Part shown: one piece after another, positions 43,927 through 52,174 of the stretch
Layout of the letters: each line of letters starts with the position of its first letter
Position numbering within the stretch: the stretch's first letter is position 1
Source: AP-15 sp963787425
Lineage (GTDB): Bacteria > Pseudomonadota > Alphaproteobacteria > ATCC43930 > CGMCC-115725
Direction: 5' to 3'
Length of the DNA: 64,000 nucleotides
Assembly: GCA_963787425.1 (NCBI GenBank)
Contig: CAWBCV010000018.1
Span: forward strand, 186,001 to 250,000
Translations under genes and position numbers: made by a program
The notes under the pieces: generated by a model
The model's input: only the letters and a program-made list of their open reading frames with translations
Told to the model about the DNA's origin: nothing
The model's database searches: none

Positions 43927-44830
43927 CTAAGCCGATCCAGTCCCACGGTAGCGGAGCGCATCGACCAGCAAGGCGAAGGAAAGGCGTGGGTTGGCGGCGG
44001 CTCGGGTAATAGAGGTGATAGCCCGAATACGGCGGACACCAATCCTCGAGCACGCGCTTGAGACGGCCCTTGGCGAGATGGGGTTGCGCCACGTCCTCCG
44101 GCACATAGGCCAGCCCAAATCCGGCCAGCGCCGCATTGAGCATCTGGAAAGTGCCATTGAAGACGAGCTGGCCTTCGACATGCACCTTCAGCTCGCGGCC
44201 GTCTTTCTCGAACTCCCAGGCGTACAATCCGCCATGTGTGGGCAGACGCAAATTGATGCAGTTGTGACCGATCAGTTCCTGCGGCTTGTTCGGTTCCGCC
44301 CACGTATTGAAATAGGCTGGAGCCCCGACGACTGCGCTGCGCATGTCCGGCCCGATACGCACGGCGATCATGTCCTTCGCCACCTGCTCGCCGCTTCGCA
44401 CGCCGGCGTCAAAGCGCTCGGCGACAATATCGATCAGGCCATAATCGATGATGATTTCGACTTTGATGTCGGGATACTGCGGCAGCAACTTCGCGAGTTT
44501 CGGCCACAGGATCGTGTCGGCGGCATAGTCTGTGGCGGTGATCCGAATGGTGCCGGCGGGCTTCTCCCGAAGTTCGCTCAACGCGGCAAGCTCGGCCTCG
44601 ATCTGCTCAAACCGCGGGCCGATGGTGCGAAGCAGGCGTTCGCCCCCCGTTGGGGAGACGCTGCGTGTGGTGCGAGTCAACAGTCGAAGGCCGAGCCGTT
44701 CCTCTAGGCCACGAATGGTGTGGCTAAGCGCGGACTGGGAAACGCCGAGCTTCGCTGCAGCCTTCGTGAAGCTGCGCCCTTGCCCTACAGCCAGGAAGGC
44801 CAGGAGGTCATTCAGATTTCCGCGGTGCAT
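43927..44830 (-). CDS. LysR family transcriptional regulator (3' frameshift)
   Basis: Winged-HTH at the N-terminus (LNDLLAFLAVGQGRSFTKAAAKLGVSQSALSHTIRGLEERLGLRLL) and a LysR substrate-binding domain (IRITATDYAADTILWPKL, ERFDAGVRSGEQVAKDMIAVRIG). The final residues fit the family only after a shift near 43985 (FALLVDALRYRG, stop at 43927). In the unshifted frame the protein ends at 43913. Divergent from DUF2255, so it probably controls that gene; the 95-bp spacer contains attattcgaattat, an inverted AT-rich site. Confidence 0.85.
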
Positions 44831-44925
44831 TTATGGCACCAGGTCATAAGATTATTCGAATTATAGGGACTAATCGCGACAGAGACGCGCGCTAAATCAT
44901 GGCCCACGCGACGAGAGGTTAAGCC

Positions 44926-45288
44926 ATGACAAACTTCGATGCCGAGACCCTGCGCGACTTGCGCGACGTGCAGGAGGTCGCGATCCGGACCGAGAAGCAC
45001 CCCAAGAGCGTGGTCGTGATCTGGGTGGTGGTCGCCGACGACGAGGTCTTCGTGCGTTCGTGGCTGGGCGCCAAGGGGCGCTGGTACAGGGACCTCGCGG
45101 CGGGCGGGCCCGCCACCTTGGAGTTTGCCGGCCGCCGCTTGGCGGTGCAGGCAATCCCGGCGGCCGACCAAGATGCGGTCGCCCGGGCCAGCCGCGAGTT
45201 CCTCCGGAAGTATCAGCGCAGCAGCCATGCGCAGGAGATGGTGCGCTCCGAAACCTTGCCGACCACCTTGCGGCTCGAACCGCGCTGA
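44926..45288 (+). CDS. DUF2255 family protein
   Basis: A 120-aa small beta-barrel protein resembling pyridoxamine-oxidase/F420-dependent split-barrel folds: EVAIRTEKHPKSVVVIWVVV, EVFVRSWLGAKGRWYRDLA. Function unknown. It is next to a LysR regulator and an SDR, suggesting a small redox regulon. Confidence 0.8.
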   Translation: MTNFDAETLRDLRDVQEVAIRTEKHPKSVVVIWVVVADDEVFVRSWLGAKGRWYRDLAAGGPATLEFAGRRLAVQAIPAADQDAVARASREFLRKYQRSSHAQEMVRSETLPTTLRLEPR

Positions 45289-45389
45289 TCCGCCGTGTCA
45301 TGATCGAGGTCGTGCGGAGACGACCTGCGCCAACCGCGCTGGCGATCCAGCAATGTGAATTCTACACTTGGTACCTGCACCGTTTTTCC

Positions 45390-45468
45390 GTCATGCCCGC
45401 GAAAGCGGGCACCCAGGGCGGCCCGCTCAGTGTCCGCAGCCCTGGGCCCCCGCTTTCGCGGGGGCGAC
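45390..45468. repeat. Paired inverted dispersed repeat, copy 4
   Basis: The 30-bp arms gtcatgcccgcgaaagcggg... (45390-45419) and ...cccgctttcgcgggggcgac (45439-45468) are near-perfect reverse complements around a 19-bp spacer. This is the most complete member of the family and lies between DUF2255 and the SDR. Confidence 0.8.
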
Positions 45469-45528
45469 GAGAAAAGGATAACGGCAGCCATCTGTTTGGT
45501 TCACGCCACTAATTTTGGTCGATCTGAG

Positions 45529-46293
45529 ATGACGACAGCTTTTGATGGAAAAGTGGCGCTCGTCACCGGAGCCGGGGGTGGCATTGGCCTGGCGACGGCA
45601 GCGGCTTTCGCCAAGGCCGGCGCGTCCGTGATCCTTGCCGATCGCGACGAGGAGAGGGTCGGAAAGGTGGCCGAGCTCCTGCGCGCAGCGGGTCACAACG
45701 CCATTGGTATCACCTGTGACGTGACGGATGCCGCTCAGGTCGAGGCGATGATCGAGCGCGCCGTCAGCACCTATGGGCGGCTCGACGCAGCCTTCAACAA
45801 TGCCGGCGTGAATTCCGAGGCTGCCGCGTTTCTGGAAACCGGCGACGACGAATTTGAACGCGTGATGAACGTCAACTTGCGCGGCGTGTGGAACTGCATG
45901 AAGGGCGAACTTCGCCAGATGATGGCGCAGGGCAGTGGCGCGATTGTCAATTGTTCTTCGATCGGCGGCTTAAAGGGCTCCAGAGGACGCAGCGCTTATT
46001 CTGCGAGCAAGCACGCGGTGATCGGTCTCACGCGGAGCGCTGCTCTCGACTATGCCGCCAAGGGCATCCGCATCAACGCGGTCTGCCCGGGAATGGTCAA
46101 CACGCCGATGGCAGCCTTCGTCACGAAGAATTACGATCCGGAAATCGTCAGGCGGATGGTGGCGCAAGAACCCATCGGACGCTTCGGCGAACCGGAAGAA
46201 ATCGCCGCTGCCGTGGTATGGCTTTGCAGCCCAGCCGCGAGCTTCATGGTGGGTCATGCCATGACCGTCGATGGCGGCATCCTTGCCGGCTAA
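45529..46293 (+). CDS. SDR family oxidoreductase
   Basis: A 254-aa classical SDR: VALVTGAGGGIGLATA (NAD(P) loop), NNAGVNSE, Ser in NCSSIGGLKG, YSASK active site and PGMVNTPM. The Asp in ILADRDEER favours NAD. Start chosen at 45529, because the longer open frame would include the repeat element. Confidence 0.92.
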   Translation: MTTAFDGKVALVTGAGGGIGLATAAAFAKAGASVILADRDEERVGKVAELLRAAGHNAIGITCDVTDAAQVEAMIERAVSTYGRLDAAFNNAGVNSEAAAFLETGDDEFERVMNVNLRGVWNCMKGELRQMMAQGSGAIVNCSSIGGLKGSRGRSAYSASKHAVIGLTRSAALDYAAKGIRINAVCPGMVNTPMAAFVTKNYDPEIVRRMVAQEPIGRFGEPEEIAAAVVWLCSPAASFMVGHAMTVDGGILAG

Positions 46294-46388
46294 TCGAGGG
46301 TGCAGAAGTCAAAGCTTACGCCACGCCTTCCGCTTTCCAGAAGACCCCTTATACGACCTCGCATGAGAAGCGGGTTGAGATCACACTA

Positions 46389-47189
46389 TCAATCCTCGAA
46401 ATCTCGGACGCCTAATTTATTGATAACTGCATGAGATCTAAGAAAGGCTATCATAGTCTGCTCTAATTGGTGTCGCAATCGCGCGTTATCGATTTTTATG
46501 TATGACGCATATTGGACAATAGGTTGCCTGAACCAGAACTGAGTAAAATGGTGATTTAGCCGCGTCGCAATGTTTTTTGCTTTGCCCACGTAAATCACAC
46601 GTTGGGTGTTATCGTAAAGCACATAGATACCCGGCACATTAGGCCAATTAGGCTTATCGTACGGATCAGCGATATCCTCTACAGTGCCTAAGCCCACCAC
46701 CGCCTCTTCATCTTCTGTGGTCTGCGTCGTGACTTCTTCTGGAATGACCTGCTTTAGAGCCTTTGCTATCTTCTCCTGTGTAGCACGCTGTGGGTTTCGA
46801 CTTTTGCCGCCCTCGATATTGTATATCGCCATAGGCGTAACGCTTGAGGCCTTTGCCAACTCCGGGACAGAGAGTTGGAGACTGAGCCGCTGCTCATGTA
46901 CCCATCGTCCGAAGCTAGAAATGTCGCTGATAACGTCCTCATCTCCTAACGCAGGAGCTTCGGTCGGTCGCGGGCTTCCTTCGGGCGGTGGCGGGCTTCC
47001 CTTCAGGTTACGTATTCCCAAAATCGCGCGAAGTTTGGACATGTTCGAAGTTTTTGGGTTTGCAACTCCATTTTCCCAGTTCGCGACAACGGCTGCTCCG
47101 GCGACACCGATTTTTTCGGCAAGAGCCGACTGAGTGAGGCCTTCGCGCTGTCGCGCCCGGCGTATCCGCTGACCGAGAGTGGCTGCCAT
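46389..47189 (-). CDS. XRE-XRE-GIY-YIG fusion protein
   Basis: A 266-aa protein with two helix-turn-helix XRE domains (residues about 6-60, LGQRIRRARQREGLTQSALAEKIG; and about 92-146, RLSLQLSVPELAKASSVTPMAIYNIEGG) joined by a Pro-rich linker. A C-terminal GIY-YIG nuclease domain follows (from about 187: VPGIYVLYDNTQRVIYVGKAKNIATR, with a downstream LEQTMI Glu as metal ligand). Key Tyr, Gly, Arg and Glu are present. Base composition is clearly lower in GC than the neighbours, suggesting transfer. An IS256 element is inserted 15-22 bp before the start. A role as a sequence-directed nuclease or homing/defence factor is inference. Confidence 0.85.
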   Translation of the reverse strand: MAATLGQRIRRARQREGLTQSALAEKIGVAGAAVVANWENGVANPKTSNMSKLRAILGIRNLKGSPPPPEGSPRPTEAPALGDEDVISDISSFGRWVHEQRLSLQLSVPELAKASSVTPMAIYNIEGGKSRNPQRATQEKIAKALKQVIPEEVTTQTTEDEEAVVGLGTVEDIADPYDKPNWPNVPGIYVLYDNTQRVIYVGKAKNIATRLNHHFTQFWFRQPIVQYASYIKIDNARLRHQLEQTMIAFLRSHAVINKLGVRDFED

Positions 47190-47279
47190 TTTTCTGATCC
47201 CTGAAGCCGACGATCGTGTCCCAGGGGGTGGTGTAAGAGCAGCGTCGTTCGCGCTCTCCAGCGGATTTGGCCGGTGTCG

Positions 47280-48478
47280 TCAGGCTGCCACGGCGGGCAG
47301 CTTGAAGATCGGATCTTCGCTCAGTGGAGCGATTGTTTCCAGGGTCATGTAGCGGGCGCGCTGCACGGCCCATTCGTCGTTCTGCTCGAGCAGAATAGCG
47401 CCGACCAGGCGAGTGATGGCATCCTCATTGGGGAAGATGCCGACAACGTCGGTGCGGCGCTTGATTTCGCCGTTGAGCCGTTCCAGCGGGTTGGTGCTGT
47501 GGATCTTGGGCCTGTGGTCCTTGGGGAAGCTCATAAAGGCGAGGACATCGGCTTCCGCCTGATCCATCAATGTCGCCAGCTTTGCGACCTTGGGCCTGAG
47601 CTGATCAGCAACCTGGCGCCACTGGAGGCGGGCCATTTCGGCGTCCTCTTGGGCGAAGGCGGTGGCGATGAAGGCAGCGACGACACGCCGGCCTTGCTTT
47701 CCGGCATGGGCCAGGACATTGCGCATGAAATGCACGCGGCAGCGCTGCCAGGAGGCATGCAACACCTTTGCAACGGCCGCCTTGAGCCCTTCATGGGCAT
47801 CCGAGATTACGAGCTTGACGCCGCGCAGGCCGCGCCTTGCCAGCGAGCGCAGGAACTCGGTCCAGAAGGTCTCGGCCTCGAGGCGCCGATCGCGATGCCC
47901 AGCACCTCGCGTCGGCCGTCGCTGTTGACGGCGACGGCGACGATGACCGCGACCGAGACAATCCGACCGGTGGCGCGGACTTTAACATAGGTGGCATCCA
48001 GCCAGAGATAGGGCCAGTCGCCTTCCAGTGGCCGGTTGAGGAAGGCGGCGATCTGATCGTCGATCTCTGTGCACAACCGGCTGACTTGGCTTTTGGAGAT
48101 CCCGGTCATGCCCATCGCTTTGACCAAATCATCGACCGAGCGGGTCGACACGCCATGGACATAAGCCTCCTGGATCACCGCCGTGAGCGCCTTCTCAGCC
48201 ATGCGTCGCGGTTCCAGGAACGCCGGGAAGTAGCTGCTCTTGCGCAGCTTGGGGATGCGCAGTTCGACCGCTCCGGCACGCGTCTCCCAGATCCGGTCAC
48301 GATAGCCGTTGCGGTGATTGATTCGGTCCGGGCTGCGCTCGCCATGGGCGGCGCCGGTCACGCTCTCGACTTCCAGTTCCATTAAGCGATGTGCGGCAAA
48401 ACCCACCATCTCGCGCAGCAAATCGGCGTCGGAGCTCTTCTCCAGCAGCGTGCGAAGGATCCTCATCTCATCGGTCAT
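47280..48478 (-). pseudogene. IS256-family transposase (mutator type), one frameshift
   Basis: The first part, MTDEMRILRTLLEKS to REVLGIAIGA (48478 to about 47885), holds HRNGYRDR and the first catalytic Asp (LWLDATYVKV). The second frame (to 47280) gives the ETFW-like continuation, VISDAHEG with the second Asp, CRVHFMRN, and IHSTNPLERLNGEIKRRT with the Glu region. A one-base deletion near 47883 in tcg(g)aggcc restores a full ~398-aa transposase. Confidence 0.9.
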
Positions 48479-48544
48479 CGTCGGGTCCTTGGTTCGCGTT
48501 CAGGTTTGGCAGCCAAACCCTACCGGAGATCCGCGATGACCACC

Positions 48545-48612
48545 GCTGTGGATAAGTGGCCCGCCGCCGCCAGACTCGTGGCGGTCGCTGCGGCGGGCCA
48601 CTTACCCACAGC
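48545..48612. repeat. Long inverted repeat inside the IS end
   Basis: Arms of 23 bp (gctgtggataagtggcccg... and ...cgggccacttacccacagc) with one mismatch, enclosing a smaller cgcca/tggcg stem. It lies between the right terminal repeat and the transposase start. It could shield the transposase from outside transcription. Confidence 0.8.
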
Positions 48613-48871
48613 TCCTACACCACCCCAAGGGGCACGACCAAGCCGACTCCAGCGCTTTTTGCTTCACAACATATTATGCGCCTCACAGCGACGGAACATC
48701 CAGCCGCTCCCTGAGGCGTCATTTGTCCCCAGTTCGGCCTCGGCTCGGCAGCTTTTTGCAGAAATTAAGATCTTCGCACAAAAATTAAACCATTGAAACG
48801 CTTGGACCTTTTTGAAGCAAAATTTTGTGCAAAACGAACTCATATTTTACGGCTATGCGCGGTTGTCGAGC

Positions 48872-49026
48872 GCCGGCCGGGGCGTTGACGCCCCGGTGCG
48901 TCAGTTCCGCGCCGCCGGCGCGGGCAAAGCGTTCTGCGAGGTGGGCTCCTGGAGGCGTGACTGGACTCCGCCTTCAGGGAGGCACTACTTCGGCGGTCCC
49001 CTCTCTAAGAGGAGGCTCGAAGGCCG
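48872..49026. ncRNA. Candidate structured RNA region (unidentified)
   Basis: No coding signal in 48648-49039. ccggcc near 48873-48878 can pair with ggccgg at 49021-49026, enclosing a perfect hairpin ccggggcg-ttga-cgccccgg (48877-48896), an aggcg/cgcct stem and cctct-cta-agagg, with a T-rich ttgtttta after it. The first two pairings partly exclude each other. No known RNA family was recognised. Weak evidence. Confidence 0.25.
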
Positions 49027-49039
49027 GAGGCAGGTTGTT

Positions 49040-49804
49040 TTAGTGTGACCGAATACCCGCCGTTGAGCCGCCGTCGACCGGAAGAGCCACACCGGTGATG
49101 AAACTGGCATCGTCGGACAGCAGGAAGGCAATCGCTGCCGCGACCTCTTCGGGTTGGCCTTCGCGGCCAATCGGATGAGCCGCGCGAATCCGCTGCACGT
49201 TTTCGGGGTCCTCGAACATGACCGCCGTCATCGGCGTGCGGATCATCCCCGGCACGACGGCATTGACGCGGACGCCGAGCGGTCCGAGCTCCAATGCCAT
49301 CGTCTGGGTGATCCCCACGACCCCGTACTTCGACGCGGAATAGGGGAGGCGGTTGGGCACGCCCCTGATCCCGGCCGCGGAGCTGAGGTTGACGATTGCC
49401 GCAGGGGTTTGCGCTTGCCTCACGGCACGGGCGAAAGCCTGGCACATGTTGAACGTGCCTTCGAGGTTGACCGACAGGACCTTCCGAAAGACCTCGGGAT
49501 CGGTATCCAGAACGTTGCCAACGCCCCTGATGCCGGCGCTGTTGACCAGCCCATCGAGTTTTCCGAACCGACGAACCGCTCCGGACACGAACGCGGCCAC
49601 CTGGTCCCGGTCCGCAACGTCGACGCCGGCGCCAAAGATCCTGTCGCTGGCCCCGAATTCGGACACGACCTTATCGACTTCTTCTTTCCGCACGTCCGCG
49701 GCGGCGATCGACGCGCCTTCGGCGAATAACCGCCGCACGCAAGCCGCGCCGATACCGCTGCCGGCGCCCGTTACCAAGATGGTCTTGTCTTCAAAGCGTT
49801 TCAC
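49040..49804 (-). CDS. SDR family oxidoreductase
   Basis: A 254-aa classical SDR: ILVTGAGSGIGAACVRRL, VNSAGIRGVG, NLSSAAGIRG, active site YSASKYG and VPGMIRTPM. Next to rnr on the same strand but separated by 132 bp. Substrate unknown. Confidence 0.92.
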   Translation of the reverse strand: MKRFEDKTILVTGAGSGIGAACVRRLFAEGASIAAADVRKEEVDKVVSEFGASDRIFGAGVDVADRDQVAAFVSGAVRRFGKLDGLVNSAGIRGVGNVLDTDPEVFRKVLSVNLEGTFNMCQAFARAVRQAQTPAAIVNLSSAAGIRGVPNRLPYSASKYGVVGITQTMALELGPLGVRVNAVVPGMIRTPMTAVMFEDPENVQRIRAAHPIGREGQPEEVAAAIAFLLSDDASFITGVALPVDGGSTAGIRSH

Positions 49805-49936
49805 ACGACACTCCTTACTCCGGGTTTCTTGGGACGCCTACTTAGAGCGCGCAAGGAGGCCGAACTAGTCCCTAAAATCGGCATGGACTTATGACCAGAG
49901 GCCATAAATACACCGCTAGCCGGGACTGTAAGGCGA

Positions 49937-52174
49937 TTACCTACGCCGCCTTCCGAATTTGCCGGGAGAGTGCTGTCTTGACCGCCCGGCTCCGCCGACC
50001 GCTCTGCGGTCCAAGCTGGGGGCCAGCTCCTCCTCGATGCGGAAGACCAGACGGCCGCCGATCCCGTCGGCTTGGACGAGGCGCACCAGCACCTCCGCGC
50101 CGAGCCGGTAGATCCGGCCGGAATTGCGCCCGACCAATCGCTGGGCTCTCTCGTCGCGGACATAATAGTCGCCGGGCAGCGTCGATATCGGGACCAGCCC
50201 GTCGGCGCTGTTTTCCCGCAATTTCACGAACAGCCCGAAACTCGCGACCCCGCTGATGTCGGCGGTGAAGAGGCTGCCGACCGATCCGGCAAGAAAGGTC
50301 GCCCGGTAGCGGTCAATGGCAGCCCGCTCGGCTTCGGCGGCACGCCGTTCGGTCGCCGAGATATGCGCTGCGGTCGTTTCCAGCTGGTCACGGGCGGTGT
50401 CGGCTTCCGCATCTCCGAGTAGCGCGCGATGCACCAAAAGGTCGGCGTAGCGTCGGATCGGTGAGGTGAAATGGGCATAGCGGCGCAGCGCCAGACCGAA
50501 ATGCCCGATATTGTTCGGATTATAGGAGGCCTGAGCCTGGCAGCGCAGGACCAGGTCATTGACCAGCACGGTCTCCCCGCTGCCGGCGGCGCGGCGCAGC
50601 ACACGATTGAACAGCTCCGGCTTTATCGCCTGTCCCTTTGCCAGCGCCAGGCCGGGAAGGCCGGTCTCCTCCAGAAAGACGCGCAGCGCCTCCACTTTGT
50701 CCGGGTCGGGCGAGTCGTGCACGCGGTACATGCAAAGTTGCCGCCGCGCCTCGAGCTCCTCGGCCGCGGCGACATTCGCCAGGATCATGAATTCCTCGAT
50801 CAGCCGATGGCTGTCGAGCCGCAGGGCGCGCACGATTGCCGACGGTCGCCTTTCGGCATCCAGCACGACCCGATCCTCGTTGAGGTCCAGTTCCAATGCG
50901 CCGCGCTCCGCTCGCGCCTCGGCGAGGGCAGCGTAGGCGCCGTAGAGAGCGGCGATGGATGCCGGCCCCAGCGCGCAACCGGCACTCCCGTCCCGGGCCG
51001 CCTGGACTACTTCATAGGTCAGACGCGCGGCGGAACGCATGATGCCGCGCTCGAAGCGATGCCGCCGCTTGCGGCCCGCGGCGTCGATCCACAGATGGAC
51101 GGAAAGGCAGGCGCGGTCCACGCCCGGCTTCAGCGAGCACAGCTCGTTCGACAGCGCCTCGGGCAGCATCGGGACGACACGATCGGGAAAATAGACCGAA
51201 TTGCCGCGCCGCTCGGCCTCGCGGTCGAGAGCGCTGCCGGGCCGCACATACCAGGCGACATCGGCGATCGCGACGATGAGGTGCCAGCCGCCGCGGTTCT
51301 CCGGGTCGAGGTCCGGCTCGGCCCGCACCGCGTCGTCGAAATCGCGGGCGTCGCTGCCGTCGATCGTGACCAGCGGGACATCGCGCAGATCGGCTCGCCC
51401 GGCCGGGCTGACCGGCAACGCCGCCTCGGCTTCGGCGAGCGCGGCGGCGGGAAATTCGGTCGGGATGTCGTAGGCGGCAATCGCCAGCAGGCTTATCGCT
51501 CCGGGGTCCGAGGCGGGACCCAGCCTTTCGAGGACGCGGGCTCGCGGCGCGCCGAGCCTGCCCGCGGCGAGCTGCTCGGCGACGACCAATTCGCCTTCGC
51601 CAGCGCCGCCCGTGTCGCGCGCCGCGACCCGATACTCGTTGCGGTTACGCCGGTCGGCCGGCACCAACCTGCCGCCGTCGCGGGTGTTCTGGAATGTCCC
51701 GATGATCCGCTCACCGGCGCTGTCGAGCCGGCGGATGATCCGCGCTTCGATGTCGCCGGTTTCGAGCGGCACGAGCCGTGCCGCGGCGCGCTCGCCGACC
51801 CTTATCGTCTCGCTCGTCCCGGTCTCGATGATGCGCAAGAGCGGCGCCGGCTCCGGCCCCGGCCAGGCGACCGGGCGGGCGAGCGCCAACCCATCCTCGT
51901 CGCTGCCGATCCGCTCGATCACGGTCACCTCGGGAAGCGGCGGGGCGGCGACAAAGCGCCGATTGGCGGCGCGGGTGACGGCCCCGGACCGTTCGATATT
52001 GCGCAGCATGTCGCGCAGCTCCGGGCGATTGCCCGGCGCCACGGCGAAGGCGCGCGCAATCTCGCGCTTGCCGACCGCGGAAGGACTCTCGCGGATGAAT
52101 GCAAGAAGCTCGGCCGCCGAAGGCAGTTCGCCGCGGCGCTGCTCTCCGGATCTATTCGCTCGGGATTTCGCCAC
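49937..52174 (-). CDS. rnr: Ribonuclease R
   Basis: A 745-aa RNase II/R-family 3'-5' exoribonuclease. N-terminal winged-helix region, cold-shock domains, RNB catalytic domain with TIDGSDARDFDDAV (catalytic Asp cluster) and FTSPIRRYADLLVHRALLG, and a C-terminal S1 domain (FTADISGVASFGLFVKL). GTG start immediately after the topA stop, with zero spacing, so coupled. Confidence 0.95.
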   Translation of the reverse strand: MAKSRANRSGEQRRGELPSAAELLAFIRESPSAVGKREIARAFAVAPGNRPELRDMLRNIERSGAVTRAANRRFVAAPPLPEVTVIERIGSDEDGLALARPVAWPGPEPAPLLRIIETGTSETIRVGERAAARLVPLETGDIEARIIRRLDSAGERIIGTFQNTRDGGRLVPADRRNRNEYRVAARDTGGAGEGELVVAEQLAAGRLGAPRARVLERLGPASDPGAISLLAIAAYDIPTEFPAAALAEAEAALPVSPAGRADLRDVPLVTIDGSDARDFDDAVRAEPDLDPENRGGWHLIVAIADVAWYVRPGSALDREAERRGNSVYFPDRVVPMLPEALSNELCSLKPGVDRACLSVHLWIDAAGRKRRHRFERGIMRSAARLTYEVVQAARDGSAGCALGPASIAALYGAYAALAEARAERGALELDLNEDRVVLDAERRPSAIVRALRLDSHRLIEEFMILANVAAAEELEARRQLCMYRVHDSPDPDKVEALRVFLEETGLPGLALAKGQAIKPELFNRVLRRAAGSGETVLVNDLVLRCQAQASYNPNNIGHFGLALRRYAHFTSPIRRYADLLVHRALLGDAEADTARDQLETTAAHISATERRAAEAERAAIDRYRATFLAGSVGSLFTADISGVASFGLFVKLRENSADGLVPISTLPGDYYVRDERAQRLVGRNSGRIYRLGAEVLVRLVQADGIGGRLVFRIEEELAPSLDRRAVGGAGRSRQHSPGKFGRRRR

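Larger units (their letters stand above)
47204..48647. mobile_element. IS256-family insertion sequence with 8-bp target duplication
   Basis: Imperfect terminal inverted repeats (47212 gatcgtgtcccagggggtgg...; right end, read inward from 48639, ggtcgtgccccttggggtgg...) bound a 1428-bp element, 47212-48639. Both sides carry aagccgac (47204-47211 and 48640-48647), the 8-bp duplication expected for IS256. The transposase gene fills the interior on the minus strand. Confidence 0.93.

Noticed and set aside
48547..48555. tgtggataa, a perfect DnaA-box match
   Set aside because: It lies within the arm of the IS hairpin, is single, and no cluster or AT-rich unwinding region is present.
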